Shown: one piece after another, positions 1 to 27,300 of the stretch
How positions within the stretch are numbered: the stretch's first letter is position 1
How the letters are laid out: each line of letters begins with the position of its first letter
NCBI GenBank assembly: GCA_037783415.1
Contig: JAZGTN010000235.1
Location: forward strand, 151,501 to 215,500
Direction of reading: 5' to 3'
Length of the DNA: 64,000 nucleotides
Source of the DNA: Leptasterias polaris
Lineage: Eukaryota > Echinodermata > Asteroidea > Forcipulatida > Asteriidae
The notes under the pieces: model-generated
What the model was told of the DNA's origin: nothing
The model's input: the letters and a program-made list of their open reading frames with translations, nothing else
Database searches by the model: none
Position numbers and translations under genes: made by a program

Positions 1-3000
1 ACCTCTGAAAGTCTCCAATTTGATTGTTCATTAAAACAAATCAATTTATATGTAATTAATACTTAGATTTTTCAACTGTGAACACTAATGATTATGTAAC
101 TATGAAATTAAGGAGTACCTAACAACATCTTTAGAAAGTTCATGAAAGCCACTGAAGCGGCTAAAATTACTTGTGTTTTAGTTTGATTCAAACTTGCAGT
201 TACAACCATTTTATTTCTTATCAAGACTAATAAAAATCTACAATTTTTTTTTGTTCCTTTTTTCTTCTTAAAGAGTACACATGTAATCTAATCTACAAGG
301 TGTATGGTTAGTATTGAAAGATTTTGAACAAATAGAATCTGTTTCTTCTTCTGTAAACAAGTGCAATGTTATTCAATAATCAGATAATTAATGATACAAA
401 TATCAACTATTTGAACAAAGTAGGCATGGAAGCCATACTGATTTACGATCAACACAAACGTCATATTTTGAATCCAGTTTATATTACATCTACATGGGAG
501 GTTTGAACATCATATAAGACAATGATTCAACACCACCTCCCTCCTCTACTTAAGAGTACATGTTCTGTATTAAAAGCAAAAAGTTTTAAATACTGCCCGT
601 TTGCATTAAAAAATACCAAATGAAAAAAAGAACTGGAAACATAATTCTAAAAGTAAGTGTGGCTGTCGTCAAATTAGACAGATGCCATGAACTTTTAGCA
701 TTTTGTTTGAAGACTTTTCCGCTGATTAAAATAGCATGGCATGGAATCCCCATAGTGAGTCCTTCCCATACACTCTTGCCTTGGAATTCTTACAACATAG
801 TAACTACTGTTGTTCAAACCCAACTCTGAAGTAAAGAGGCAGGTACTTGACTGTGTTTGTCATTGTAGGCTTTGGGCCAGACTACCATATTAAATCATCG
901 TCTTGATAAATCTGGCCCCTTTTTCTTGAAAATAAATGTTGCAGTGTTATTAATTGCAAATTCATCGCCACTTAGGTGTCGAGAAAACAGCTTACACTCT
1001 TAAAAAGAGTGGCCATCTTTTGTAAAAGGAAAAAGGACAATTAAGTATTGTCTTCAAGTCCGCTCTGCTTGTTTTTCTTTTAACCTCTTGTTTGTTTCTT
1101 CTGATACTTTCAAAAAGTGCATCCAAAATAAATGATTCATGCACAAGTTTGTTTTATCCCATCCCATCACCCCAATCTTTCATTCCCACAAAATGTAACA
1201 TAAGGGTTTTCACTGCATTATATGCCAGTGAGAAACCCAGGATGTTTCATTCTTGGATTTGTTATCTATGAAAAGTTACCCCTCTTCTAACTCGGCAAAA
1301 TATCTGGCTGGTTTTTCCAATAAACTCCAGGGACAGAGTTTTCCATACAAGACTTCATACTCATGAAGACTTCCCAGTTAGAGATTGGTTTTTCTGAACA
1401 TTCAGAACAACAATTTGAAATCTATCAAGCCAACATTGAAAAAAACCACTTCAAGCATCTTTAGAATATACCAACAGCTTCTTGTTGTAATCTTATCTCC
1501 TTTGTTTGCAAGGTGGTGCATTTGCATTCGAAATCCATAAACTGTTTCTTACAGCAAAATTTGTGTTTTTCCTTACCAGAAGAAATTGCTCTTATTGTAC
1601 TGTTATCATAACATTTAATTACAAAAAGCTGCTATGCATAAACCATACAAAGTTTTCAATGTTTCAGAAAATGCCAACCAAACATCCAAACGGTTTTCCT
1701 TGGAAGAGTAATTATTTCAAATTGTTGTTCTGCAATATGATGCAATAGACAAGAGGCAGGTTTTTCTATTGACCTGATTTTAACACTAAACGGCACTGAA
1801 ATAAAGGGACTACATTAAGTCATTTTGTTTTCCCGACTTCACTTTCATTGAGCTGCTCTTAGTTTCCAGGTTTACAGTCTTTTGTACCCATGACTGGCAA
1901 GCAGCTCTATAAAAATGAGTCCTGGTTGTAGTCCACCCATTTGGAAACAAATGGGAGTTAAGTTCCATACTTATTAACATAAATAATACTTGTTTTGTGA
2001 GTTGGGTTTTAAACATTTAATATTTTCATTGTCTACATATATATATATATGATATGTTGCATGGAGAAGAGGTGATAGGCCTAATTCTAAACATGTTTTT
2101 CCCCTTCCTTCAGAAAAATTAAGTTCAACTTGGGGGAAAACTGCCTTGAGCCATGATCAAGCGCCAATTTCTCACAATTTCTGAGCATAATAATTTGAAC
2201 AACACCTTGCAACCAGGTTAATACTAACCTATTTGACAGGTTCAGAAAAAGCACCTGTCAAGGCTAATGTTGGGTAACTATCAACGGAACAATGATTGAG
2301 GAGTCATAAAGTGACTCTGAACAACTCCAGATAGAGAAAAAAAAACATGTTCATAGTAGGCCAATCATCGCAGAAATTGTTTGTAGTCATGTACTAAGAT
2401 TTCCCCACTTTATTGTATCCAATACCTTTGGTGGAAATGCACTTAATTTTGGCTTTTACAAGTGGTTTTTGACAGGTCCGTTAAGTTTGTAAGCAAAAAT
2501 GTAGATAACTCCAATGCAGCCGCAGCTGTTTTTAAATGTCACAGTGATGTCAGAATGCTCCAACAATAATATCTGCTGTTTTCTGTGCCCAAATTGATGT
2601 CTTCATTTGAATTTTATTTTCCATGTATTATTGGAAATTTATCGGATGTAGACAATGGACAACGAGGTAGCACTGGATGGAATCTTCATTTTTTTTTTCT
2701 TTTTAAATTCTTTTTTTATCAAAAAGTAAAAAATAAAGTAACAAATATGGCCATAATATACAATTCTCACCACAAAATAATGGCCCATATTTTGTTTAAA
2801 CTAAATTTCTCTTTATAATATATATTTTATATATATATTTATATTTTTTTTTTTTACATTTTTATATTTTACTGTTTTTTCGTTTTTTCTTTTTCCTTTT
2901 TTTTTTTTTTTCATTTTTATTATATTCTCCCATATCTTTTTGTGCCGGAATGCCATAATCTTTAATGCCTCTTATTTTATTATTTTATAGTTGTTCAACT

Positions 3001-3953
3001 TTTCATCATAACTTCAGCCTAAATTAGCCATCATTCCCTCTCAGTTAAAAAAATGTTAAATAAAATAACGTAAAATTAAAAACCTGCACCAATGTGCAAG
3101 TTGACTCCTTGACCTTTCACCCCTCTTTCAGTTGACATAACCACCGTCACTGAAGAGTCCACTGCTAGGTTCTGATAAGTCACCTATACATGAAACAACT
3201 CATTTTGTGTGGAGGTGCGTCATGAAGGACGTAAAGCCAAGAATATCGGAGGGGAATAAAAACAAGCAGAAGAACCAGTTCAACTTTTGGATACTTATAC
3301 TCAACTTCAAAGCATCCCTTGCTGTATTTGAAAAAGTGGTCTTTATCCTTTTAAAACTTTTTAAAATTTCAACTCGCTGACTCCACAATTTTTATTCAGT
3401 TTTTTTCTTCTTTCTTTTCCTCAAGTTACCGTAGAGCCACGTCTGACAATGTCGCAAAAAAACAAATTTTCTCTGTCGGTGGTATACTTTCTCGAATTCA
3501 TCTCTTTTCATCAGGTGTATAAATTTTATGTTCAATTTGTACGCACCATAAATCAAGAATATTTAGGGTTGTACATTTGTTGTTTTATCAGTTACCACAA
3601 CTAATTATTGTCAACAATCATTAAGTATTTCCTGGGTGTACCTCAGAAGAAAAGCTTGAATTTCTAAAAGATCAGGATGTTATCAAAATCCATTGCTTGC
3701 TCACATAGGTTTGAATCCCTAGTTACAAATCAGCCTCTATTCTCAAATTATTGACACCAGCCGAGGTTTATAGAAAACCAACTTGTAACAAGGAGATAAA
3801 TCCCAAAGGGAAAAGACAATTCTACTTTACAATGGTTCTCATTTCGATTCAAGCTTTTCATCTGTTCTACTGGCAGTGCTTTCTTAATTATTGTAGGGTC
3901 CTGACAGGGGAAGGGGAAGGAATAAGGACATTAGTAAGGGAAGGGGGGATGTC
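1..3953 (-). other. 3' UTR and downstream side of the IGF2BP-like gene
   Basis: No coding exon is recognisable here. The stretch lies downstream of the IGF2BP-like stop codon, is AT-rich, and contains long T-rich tracts (about 2685-2935) and a short TA repeat near 2038. Vertebrate IGF2BP mRNAs have multi-kilobase 3' UTRs, so much of this is probably UTR. The polyadenylation site cannot be fixed, because several AATAAA-like hexamers occur on the minus strand. Small open frames here are short and unsupported. Confidence 0.55.
2664..2670 (-). promoter_or_regulatory. let-7 seed match (CTACCTC) in putative 3' UTR
   Basis: The minus strand reads CTACCTC, the complement of let-7 nucleotides 2-8, about 1.3 kb downstream of the IGF2BP-like stop codon. 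Vertebrate IGF2BP1-3 are well-known let-7 targets. The match is a 7-mer without the flanking A. One 7-mer in 4 kb is not significant by itself, and the UTR extent is inferred. Confidence 0.35.
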
Positions 3954-18977
<15,024 letters not shown>

Positions 18978-19290
18978 TGTGGTTGTTGTAGAGGGTAAAT
19001 TCATCAGACTAGTGAAAATGTGGGTGGAATTGTCTCCGGTTTTGGGGAGGAATGTCTGGCTAAAGAAGCCGAATCGTACGACCGACCGTGTGTTGGGTAG
19101 TGTGCCAGTGAAGAGAGACCACACAGTACAGTCAGCACGTAAAATACCACAAATTTCTCGCCCTACCCACGTGCTCGTACCACGTGACTGTGATTGACAG
19201 TTAGGTCGGATTTCTCGCCGTCTGAATGGCCAACCTACGATAACGGTACCGCCTACTTTGAATTTTGACCAATCAATAGCAGTCATCGAA
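18978..19290 (-). promoter_or_regulatory. 5' UTR and probable promoter side of IGF2BP
   Basis: This is the region just upstream of the IGF2BP ATG. It is more GC-rich than the introns and holds CACGTG (E-box) motifs in ACCCACGTGC and ACCACGTGAC (about 19155-19190). The open frame extends upstream of the ATG, but that extension does not resemble IGF2BP N-termini. The transcription start is not determined. Confidence 0.4.
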
Positions 19291-20490
19291 ATTGGATTGG
19301 AGCTCGTTTAAATAACACAAAAAATGATTAACACAATTTATGAGTATTTCTTTTAATTGTCCGGTGTCCGTTCAAAACTTGTGCCGAATCTCTGATAAGA
19401 AAGAAAAAAACAATCTTTAAAATTTGACTCTTTAGTGGAAATTATCACATAATCAGTGGAAAAAAAATGTTATTGATTTCACTCTGTAAAGTGTTGTGAT
19501 TACGAAAGCGTTGCAGGTCTGGTGAAAAAAGTACCTCTGAATATAGTTTTCTTTTTTTCTGTTACATGGAATTGTTTTTGTTTGTTTGTTTATTAATACT
19601 TACCAAATTTAATTAGATGTTTAAATGCTCATACTCTGTGCCTTTATTTTTCTTAAAGTCACTAAACAGTGTTCCCTTAACTGGGGAGGGGGTGCCGCAT
19701 CATGCACCTTTTCAGTCTTCATTTCTTTGGAATCACACAACCCCAAAAAGTGGTTCACAGTAAAAGTATAATAAAAGTTTTTTTATTTTATTTATTAAAC
19801 ATTCGACTGTAATCAATGTGTAATAATAGACATTAACTTAATAAAACACAATAGTAGAAAAATACAATTATAAAACACATAAAGCACAAAATCAACGACA
19901 TACTCACTGCTTTAATATGTTTGCCTTAGCATAACAAACTACTACAACATTTATCAAATTGTTTTCTTTGATTCTTGTATTAATTGTATCTCCATTGTTA
20001 ATGTAGAAGTTATGATTGCATCCATGCTTGGATTTACTTTCATTCCCCACCTCTTTTGCAACAAATTGATCATCATTTTTCTATTTTCCTTTATCAATAA
20101 AAATATCTACTAAGGTGTAACCCCTTGCATACTGATACATGCAAATTTCTTTCAAAAGTAAAATATTAATGCTCTATTTTTTCGAGAGAAAACTTTGTTT
20201 GTTGTCCTTCTTGCTGTTGTTGTTTTGGGAGCTTTTTTTAAAAGGCTAACAGTGAAAAAAGAAGTCACAAATACTGTGGTCCTAAAATAATCCAAACATT
20301 GCAATCAAGTCAAAATGTTGTCCATGTTTAATCATTTCAAACGGGACTGACACATGTCTTGATTTTATTGAAGACTGTTTTCAATGAAGGTAACTGTAGT
20401 GTTATTTGTTATGTGAGATACTCGTTTCATCTCACTCATCTTACTGTAATTAAATTAATGTTTGGAAGAGTTATCGCAACAGTCTTAAAA
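19291..20490. other. Spacer between IGF2BP and USP40
   Basis: AT-rich DNA with A- and T-runs. No gene is supported. Confidence 0.4.
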
Positions 20491-20695
20491 CTTGGGTGTG
20501 ATCCCTGGCTACGGCAGCAGCTAACGGCTGTATGGCTTCTGACTGGCACCCCCGAGCAAACTTATTGACAAATTAGGGAGACTGCCAACACTGGGCTAGA
20601 TAGATAGCTCAGTTGGTAGAGCGCCAGCATGTTAAACCAGAGGTTGTTTGTTCAATTACTGCTCCAGTCAATTTTTCTTTGTTCAACCCCAAAAT
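20491..20695 (+). mobile_element. tRNA-derived SINE, copy 1
   Basis: Contains an A-box-like TAGCTCAGTTGGTAGAGCGC, a decayed B-box and a TTTCTTTGTTCAACCC tail. Its 5' extension (GGGTGTGATCCCTGGCTAC, then TGGCTTCTGACTGGCACC) recurs in the copy at 26968-27176. The extension starts with a B-box-like block, so the element may descend from a tRNA dimer. Confidence 0.75.
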
Positions 20696-21362
20696 AGGTA
20701 TTTTAATTATCCTTTTAATATAATTATTTTCTATGTTTCTTTTTTCTGAGCAGTAATTACTTATTAATGAGAAATAAGGAAAACATGTCGATATCAACTT
20801 GACAGTTGTTGAAAATTGATTAGAAGGTTAAAGCAATGAAAATAAAATGGAAATATTGTTATCCAAAATTAACTATTGGCTGCAGTATGCCAAGTTAAAT
20901 AAAAACAACATTTTATTCACCATACTGGTCAAGCTACAATGATATTTGTCAGGAAGAGAGGAAAGAAAACAAGTCAAAATCTTATTTTCTTACTGGCATT
21001 TTAAAGGTTTAGACAAAAGTGATAGCAACATCACAAAGTATTTGTTAATGTTTCAGGAGCCTTTCCTTTTTAAATATTTGTTAATGGCCCTTCAGTTGGG
21101 CCAACTATTCAGCACAAAACAGATTTGAAGATGGTGTGTAATCATTTGCAACTTTCTGCAATAACCAGATAGTAATTATAATCTAGGGTTAAGCTTTCAC
21201 AAAGGTTTGTTTCAGGAATCCAAAACAGTTACTTTAATAAATATCCTTTTTTTTCTATATATAATTTTCTATCAATAATGAAATGTAAGTGAATCTCACA
21301 ACAAAAAAGTACAATGAGATGTCAGTTTTATGAACCAATGGTTTTGATACAATCCTTTAAGG
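20696..21362 (-). other. USP40 3' UTR side
   Basis: AT-rich sequence downstream of the USP40 stop codon. An ATTAAA-type signal on the minus strand near 21230 is possible but weak. No other content was recognised. Confidence 0.35.
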
Positions 21363-24300
21363 CTATCTGAAGTTAGCAACGCGGATGGTCAGTCCAACTT
21401 CTGGTTTCTTAAGTCGCTGCTGTTGAACTCCAATTTCCAATGATGTGTTGTTCTCCTTTAGTTCTTGCCGCCTGTAATCAAGTACAAATATGAACTTCAT
21501 CACTTCTTACTCTTAATGATTATAAACAACCATGTATTCTGACAAAACTCAAATACAAGCCGACTTAGATAAGATTTAGCTCAAGTTGAGCTCAAGTTTT
21601 TGTCAGGGCATTTTGCTAATTACGTGGACCTGTTGCAGCTGCGGAGACAAAATTTTTAATTTAGGTGTAAATGTTGGTATTTTTCAAACAGTTTACCTTT
21701 TTCTCTTCTCCTCTGCTTCTTTCTCCGAGGCCTTCTTACCAGCATCATCCTCCTCTGTAGTAAAATCATCCTTGTTTAAAGAGTCGAACTTCAGGTCCTT
21801 ACATAAAAGAGAAATTATTCCACTATCTTTTAGCATACATTCCACTCAATACTTTTTTAAAGGTGCATCAAAAACAGTGGACCAATCCCTTCTCTTTCAT
21901 TTCATGTGTTCTGACACTGATGAGGTCTGTATCTGGTCAAGAACTCAGTTGACACTCTTAAAAACAATAACAATGAATGCACTTTTGACCAACTTAAAGT
22001 AGCATACCTTGACACCTATTGTATCTCCATCCTTAATGTGGTATGGAGCTTGTTTGAGATTCATCTTTGGCTTGGCTCCTCCTCTTCCTTTCTTCCTGCC
22101 CCGCCCTTTTCCAACTTTATTCTCCTGATTAATTGAAACAAATTATGCAAATTTTGTAAATTTACTTTGTGATTAAATCTGTTAAAAACTGGAACCCATT
22201 TACTGTCCAGCAATTTAACTTTCAAGTTCAGTAGTTTGTTTTCCTTCCAGATCGATTTTTCAAGGAGTTTCAGAAATAAAGTAAAAAAGCCGAAATCAAC
22301 TGAACTACTTTACCGTCACTGATTGCTGTATGACCAGCCACTCAAATTTTTGGATGAGATGTTTAGCAATGGCAATCTGATCCACTGGAAGAAGAAAACG
22401 GTCTGCAATAACTTGTCGTAGACTCTCTGGAGATGCCGATTTAGCAGTGTCCCATATCAATTCTTCTTCACCAAGGTAAGTACGTGTTTCTGGTATCCGT
22501 CGACAGATGTTTAAAACTATTGCATTAACACTAAACAAAAAAGTGAAGGAAACCAGACTCTTACATCTGGAAACATTTGTTGTGGTACAAACTAGAAATT
22601 ATTTTATTGAAAAGTAAAAGGTTGGTTTCTTTAATGCACAACAATCTACACAACAATCTACACAACAATCTACACAACAATCTACACAACAATCTACATA
22701 CCTGAGGTTTTCTTCTTCTTGTAAAATTTGAACTGCAATTTGAGAGGCACTTGGGATCTTTAATTTCCTTTAAATAAATAATAAAGCGTTTAAAAAACAA
22801 TGAGAAATATTTTAAGCTTTTTTTCTCTGTGATGTCTACAAATTCCTTTGTACAAGCTTTGAAATTCCTTTGTACAAGCTTTGAAATGCGTCATTATCTT
22901 CATCAGGGATGATTTCAATATTCTTCACTCAAGGGACATGAACCACTTTAAAGCTACAAACTCAAATCCATTTGGGAAGGGATTTTGGTTATTATGAATT
23001 ATATTCTTTGTAATAATTGATAAGTCATCTAACCTGAGCGTCTGGCTATTTTCTCTCAGTACCTGACCAAGGTGACCTCGATCTATTAGACGTAGTCGAA
23101 GAAACTCTGGACCCGGTAGAGCTACCTCAGACATCCCTGGCAAGGTTTGAATCTGCACCTTAAGATCATTTAACATTGCATCTTGGGAGAGCTCTACATT
23201 CCCTAGCAGGGCATGTTGTGACTTTCCAACAGTGTTGTCCTTTTGAGACTCATTTGACAAGATTAAATCTGTAAAGAATTAAATGGATGAGAATATTTAA
23301 TAAGGATCACATAAGGAGTCATAGTTTTAACCATAGCACCCAAAGCAGTCACTATTTGTATTGTCAAACACAAACACATATATATACATATCATTATATA
23401 CACACATACAGTGAAATGCAAATAAAAACCATGCATACACAATTTCAAAGAGTTATACAAAAATATACAAAAGAAAATAAATAGCAGCCAAAATAGAAAA
23501 ACAAAAACTCTGTAAAAAACGTACTCATTATCTGGGTGTTAATCCAACTCAACAACTCCTTCTTAGCATTGGAGGGTGATTCTTGGCCCTTATCTGGGGA
23601 TGGGTAAATCCATATTGGTAGTCGAACAAAGCCTTTAGGAGGTATACGGCCCTCCTCCAGGAGCAACAAGGCACCATTAAGGATCTTCTCTTGGTCTAGA
23701 GTTGACCTCTACAAATAATATGAGTAAGAAAACTGGCTTGGTTAAAATTCAATCAAGATTTTGGAAGGGAAGGGAGAACATGGAGGGGAAGCATACCTGC
23801 TTAGAGGGCATATTGAAGGAATGGCACATCAATTTTAAGAACAGCATTTCGTATTAAAAACTGGGCGATTCAATCAAACAAAGGAACAGAAACTTCATTA
23901 AATCTGAGATGAAAGTTCAAAATAAATTTGTTTTGTTTACAAAAAAGGTTGGCAGAGCACCAACACGTTAATCCAGAGGTCGCAGGTTCAAGTCCTGCTA
24001 TAGTCATCTTGTCTTTGTTCAACCCAAAATTATTTAAAATTACCCGGTTAGTTTTCCAGTCAATTTTCCCTTTTGGTTTGATACTTCATAAAACAAAAAG
24101 GTAATAATAACACTCCTATTTTACTAATTTTGTTTTGTGTTTTAATTCAACCAACTATTATTATTATTTTATAACTATGGCAACATTCCTCTTACAGAGT
24201 CTTGAAGAAACTCAGTTGGTTGTCCACACCAATTGGTCTTTCGTAGATGCCATTGGTCACCAATCACACCAGACATGCCAACCACCATTTCTAAAGTCTG

Positions 24301-27300
24301 TTAAGTACAACAAAAACAGCATAGGGTTTGATGGGTTATTCAACAATAAAGAAATTCATAACAAAGATGACAGAGAGGTTGATAAATTGATAAAAGGGTA
24401 GTTGGAGAGGGTTTTAAGTCGTCTCCAGTATAAAATTTATAATATCTTAAAAACGGTAAAAACACCCTGCATGTACACCACAATATCAGTCCGTCATACC
24501 TCTTGCACTGTTGATTTCTTGTCAACCATCAATTCTACCGGGTTCTGTTGAATTCCTCCAACACAAACTGAAAAGCTGAGTGTGATCTGTTGGGTAATAA
24601 TTCTAATTAATCACACAGTTATTAATTTGCTCAAAGTTTACCGACATACATCAAAACTTTCAAATGTTACTCTGCATTATGTGACAGCTGACACCCTTAC
24701 ATATGGCAGTTATTGGGAACTTCTATTGTTGTTCTATTATTCTCTTTAAAACAAATCCTCTGTGGGTAGCATTGTCACTCCATTGTGTAAAGTATCCTGT
24801 ATAAAGTTAGCATGTGTACGGGCACACAGACCTACATACAATGAGTGCAGATCTGAAGTAGACATTGAGGGAAGGGATAATACCTGAGTACTCCTGGGTG
24901 GTTCACCTCGCTCAATAATTAACTCTGAACCAGACTTTATTCCAAACTCAATTATCTTCAGACTCTCATGTACTGGAAAAATAAAATAAAGACAAAGCAA
25001 ACAGTTCAAGAAACATCACATAATGTCAATGGTCAAAGGATAAAGAGGGGTGTGTTTTAGGTTGGGTTCTTCAATCAATCCAATAACTGAACTGAAGCAT
25101 TAGTTTGTAATTGTTATATTAATTCAACTCACATGGTGGCTGTAGTCCTGCACTGTATGCATTAACACGAAGCCGACATTCTTTCATTATTATCTGATTA
25201 TTTGTGTCTTTTAACTGAGAGCAGATGCAGGACTTCAAATCTGCAACAGTCTGAGGGCAGTAAATGTCAAGGTACATTTTCAAATAGTACTAGTACATTA
25301 ACCAAGTTATTCATGGTAAGAAATAAGTCCAAAGTAAGGAAACCAACCTCATGACAAAACAAATTTACAACACACTATATCTAGAATTAACCAACATCTT
25401 TAAATTAAAATCCATTTACCACATCTTTGTCAATTTCAACTTGCAGCAACGGCCACTCTGCTCCTTCTGGTGCTATACCACAGCGATTCTCAACTGTAAC
25501 AAGAACTAGACGGCTTTGACGCATTGCTTCATTGGCAGCCAAGGACGAGGCTTTCCTACAATGGAATAATACAATTATCTAATCAATTATATATATTACA
25601 TGTATCATTCAAACAAAAAGTCCTTGTTTCCACATTTCACTGTGGCTTGACAAAGCTCAAGTTTTGACTCACCCTTTCCTCTTGTACTCGGCGATGATTC
25701 TGTCTCCATCCCTCATCCCCATTTCCTCCACTGTCTTTCCATCCTCCTCCTCTCTGATCAAGATGGCACTTGACACCACCCTACTAATTGTCAGTGAAAT
25801 AGGGGGTATCTCAGTCTCAACACTGATCAAAGCACGCATCTCTCCAATAGTCAAATCCTTAGCAAAGCCCTTCTGGATTTCTGCAGTTTCCTGGTTATCT
25901 CTGGTCACAGCATAAGTCAAGTTGATGAGGATTGGCTCACATAACTCACCAGTTCTTATTTCCATTCCATCAATTTTTTTCCCATCCCAGAGAAGAATAA
26001 GTGTGTTATCAGTCAGTCCGATGTCTTTAAGGATGGCTGAATTGTTTTCTACATTTGGAAAGATGAAAGACATTCTCATTGAACCAATCTTGCAGACCAT
26101 TTTTCAAACCAACTCCTTCAAGTCCATCAAATTGGTAATAATTGTAATACTAATAACTTCACTCAGAATCACTATTACTATCCTTATGCTAATCAATACT
26201 TCAACAAAATGCAAAATGACAACATCCTCACAAACACTAGTATTAAATCTGTCATTGGCAATGCTATAAGAGTATATTTATTGGTAATTAAGAATGCATC
26301 ATAAATCCAATAATGACTCAATAATCACCAGATAAGCAGTTGTACAGGTGCAGGCCAGCCAGTAACTCCTTAGCTGTATGTAGACATACATTCTGAACAG
26401 TAAGACCATTCAAAATAGACTCGCCAAGTTCCTAAACATAAGAAATAAAAAATATCCGAAATTAGAATCAACTTACCAAGAACATTAGTTATCGGAAATG
26501 CATATGTAGGCACTGGTCAAGATTAAGGCTTAGTCAAGTACACAAGTGAAATCACTCAGAAATATCACTTCAAACACACCACCCAAATGGCTGATAACAA
26601 AACCACACTTTCTCATTGACCCCAAATAGTCCAATACAGTCTTTTACAACAAAACAAATGTTGTCTTACCTTCATTATAAACGTCTTAAGATCAGCAACT
26701 GACCTCCTCATATCAATAGAGAGTCTCAATGGACTTGTATCTATATTGGGTTTCTTATGGAGAGCACATGCCCTGTACTCATACAGATCACTGTACAGAA
26801 CAGATATCTGTATAGAGTTTATTGCTTTGTCATATTCTTCCCTGGAACAAACAACAATAATAAAATAAATGCTCAACAGTTTGCATTTTTATACATGGTG
26901 TGAGGATGTACAAATATCTACCGGTACTCAACGTGCCCGGGGATGTAGTAATTCTACAGAAAGCCCCCTTAATTTGGGTTGAACAAAGAAACATTTACTA
27001 GAGCAGGTTTGAACCTGCCACCTCAAGATTAACGTGCTGGCGCTCTACCAACTGAGCTATCTAACCTTAATTTCGGCGGTCTCCCCATTTTGTCAATATC
27101 TTTGTTGGAGGTGCCAGTCAGAAGCCACTCAACATGTAACTGCTGTGTAGCCAGGGATCACACCCAATTTTGCAAAACAAGTTTAAGATAGAAAGACTAC
27201 TTGATGTACCTCTGTTTATTAAGCTGTTTATTGGCCTCAAGAACTTCATTCAGTAACCACTCTGGCATTCTATGTTGGATGTTTGCTGCAGCTGTAAATT

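Noticed and set aside
20596..20690. Candidate tRNA gene
   Set aside because: Acceptor and T arms do not close and the B-box is decayed; it is a SINE copy repeated elsewhere in the window.
24135..24401. 88-codon plus-strand frame
   Set aside because: Antisense to a real USP40 exon (24196-24297) whose translation GDQWHLRKTNWC matches the family.
26990..27065. Candidate tRNA gene on the minus strand
   Set aside because: Good A- and B-boxes, but no paired acceptor stem, and it sits within a repeated SINE with a shared upstream module and tail.
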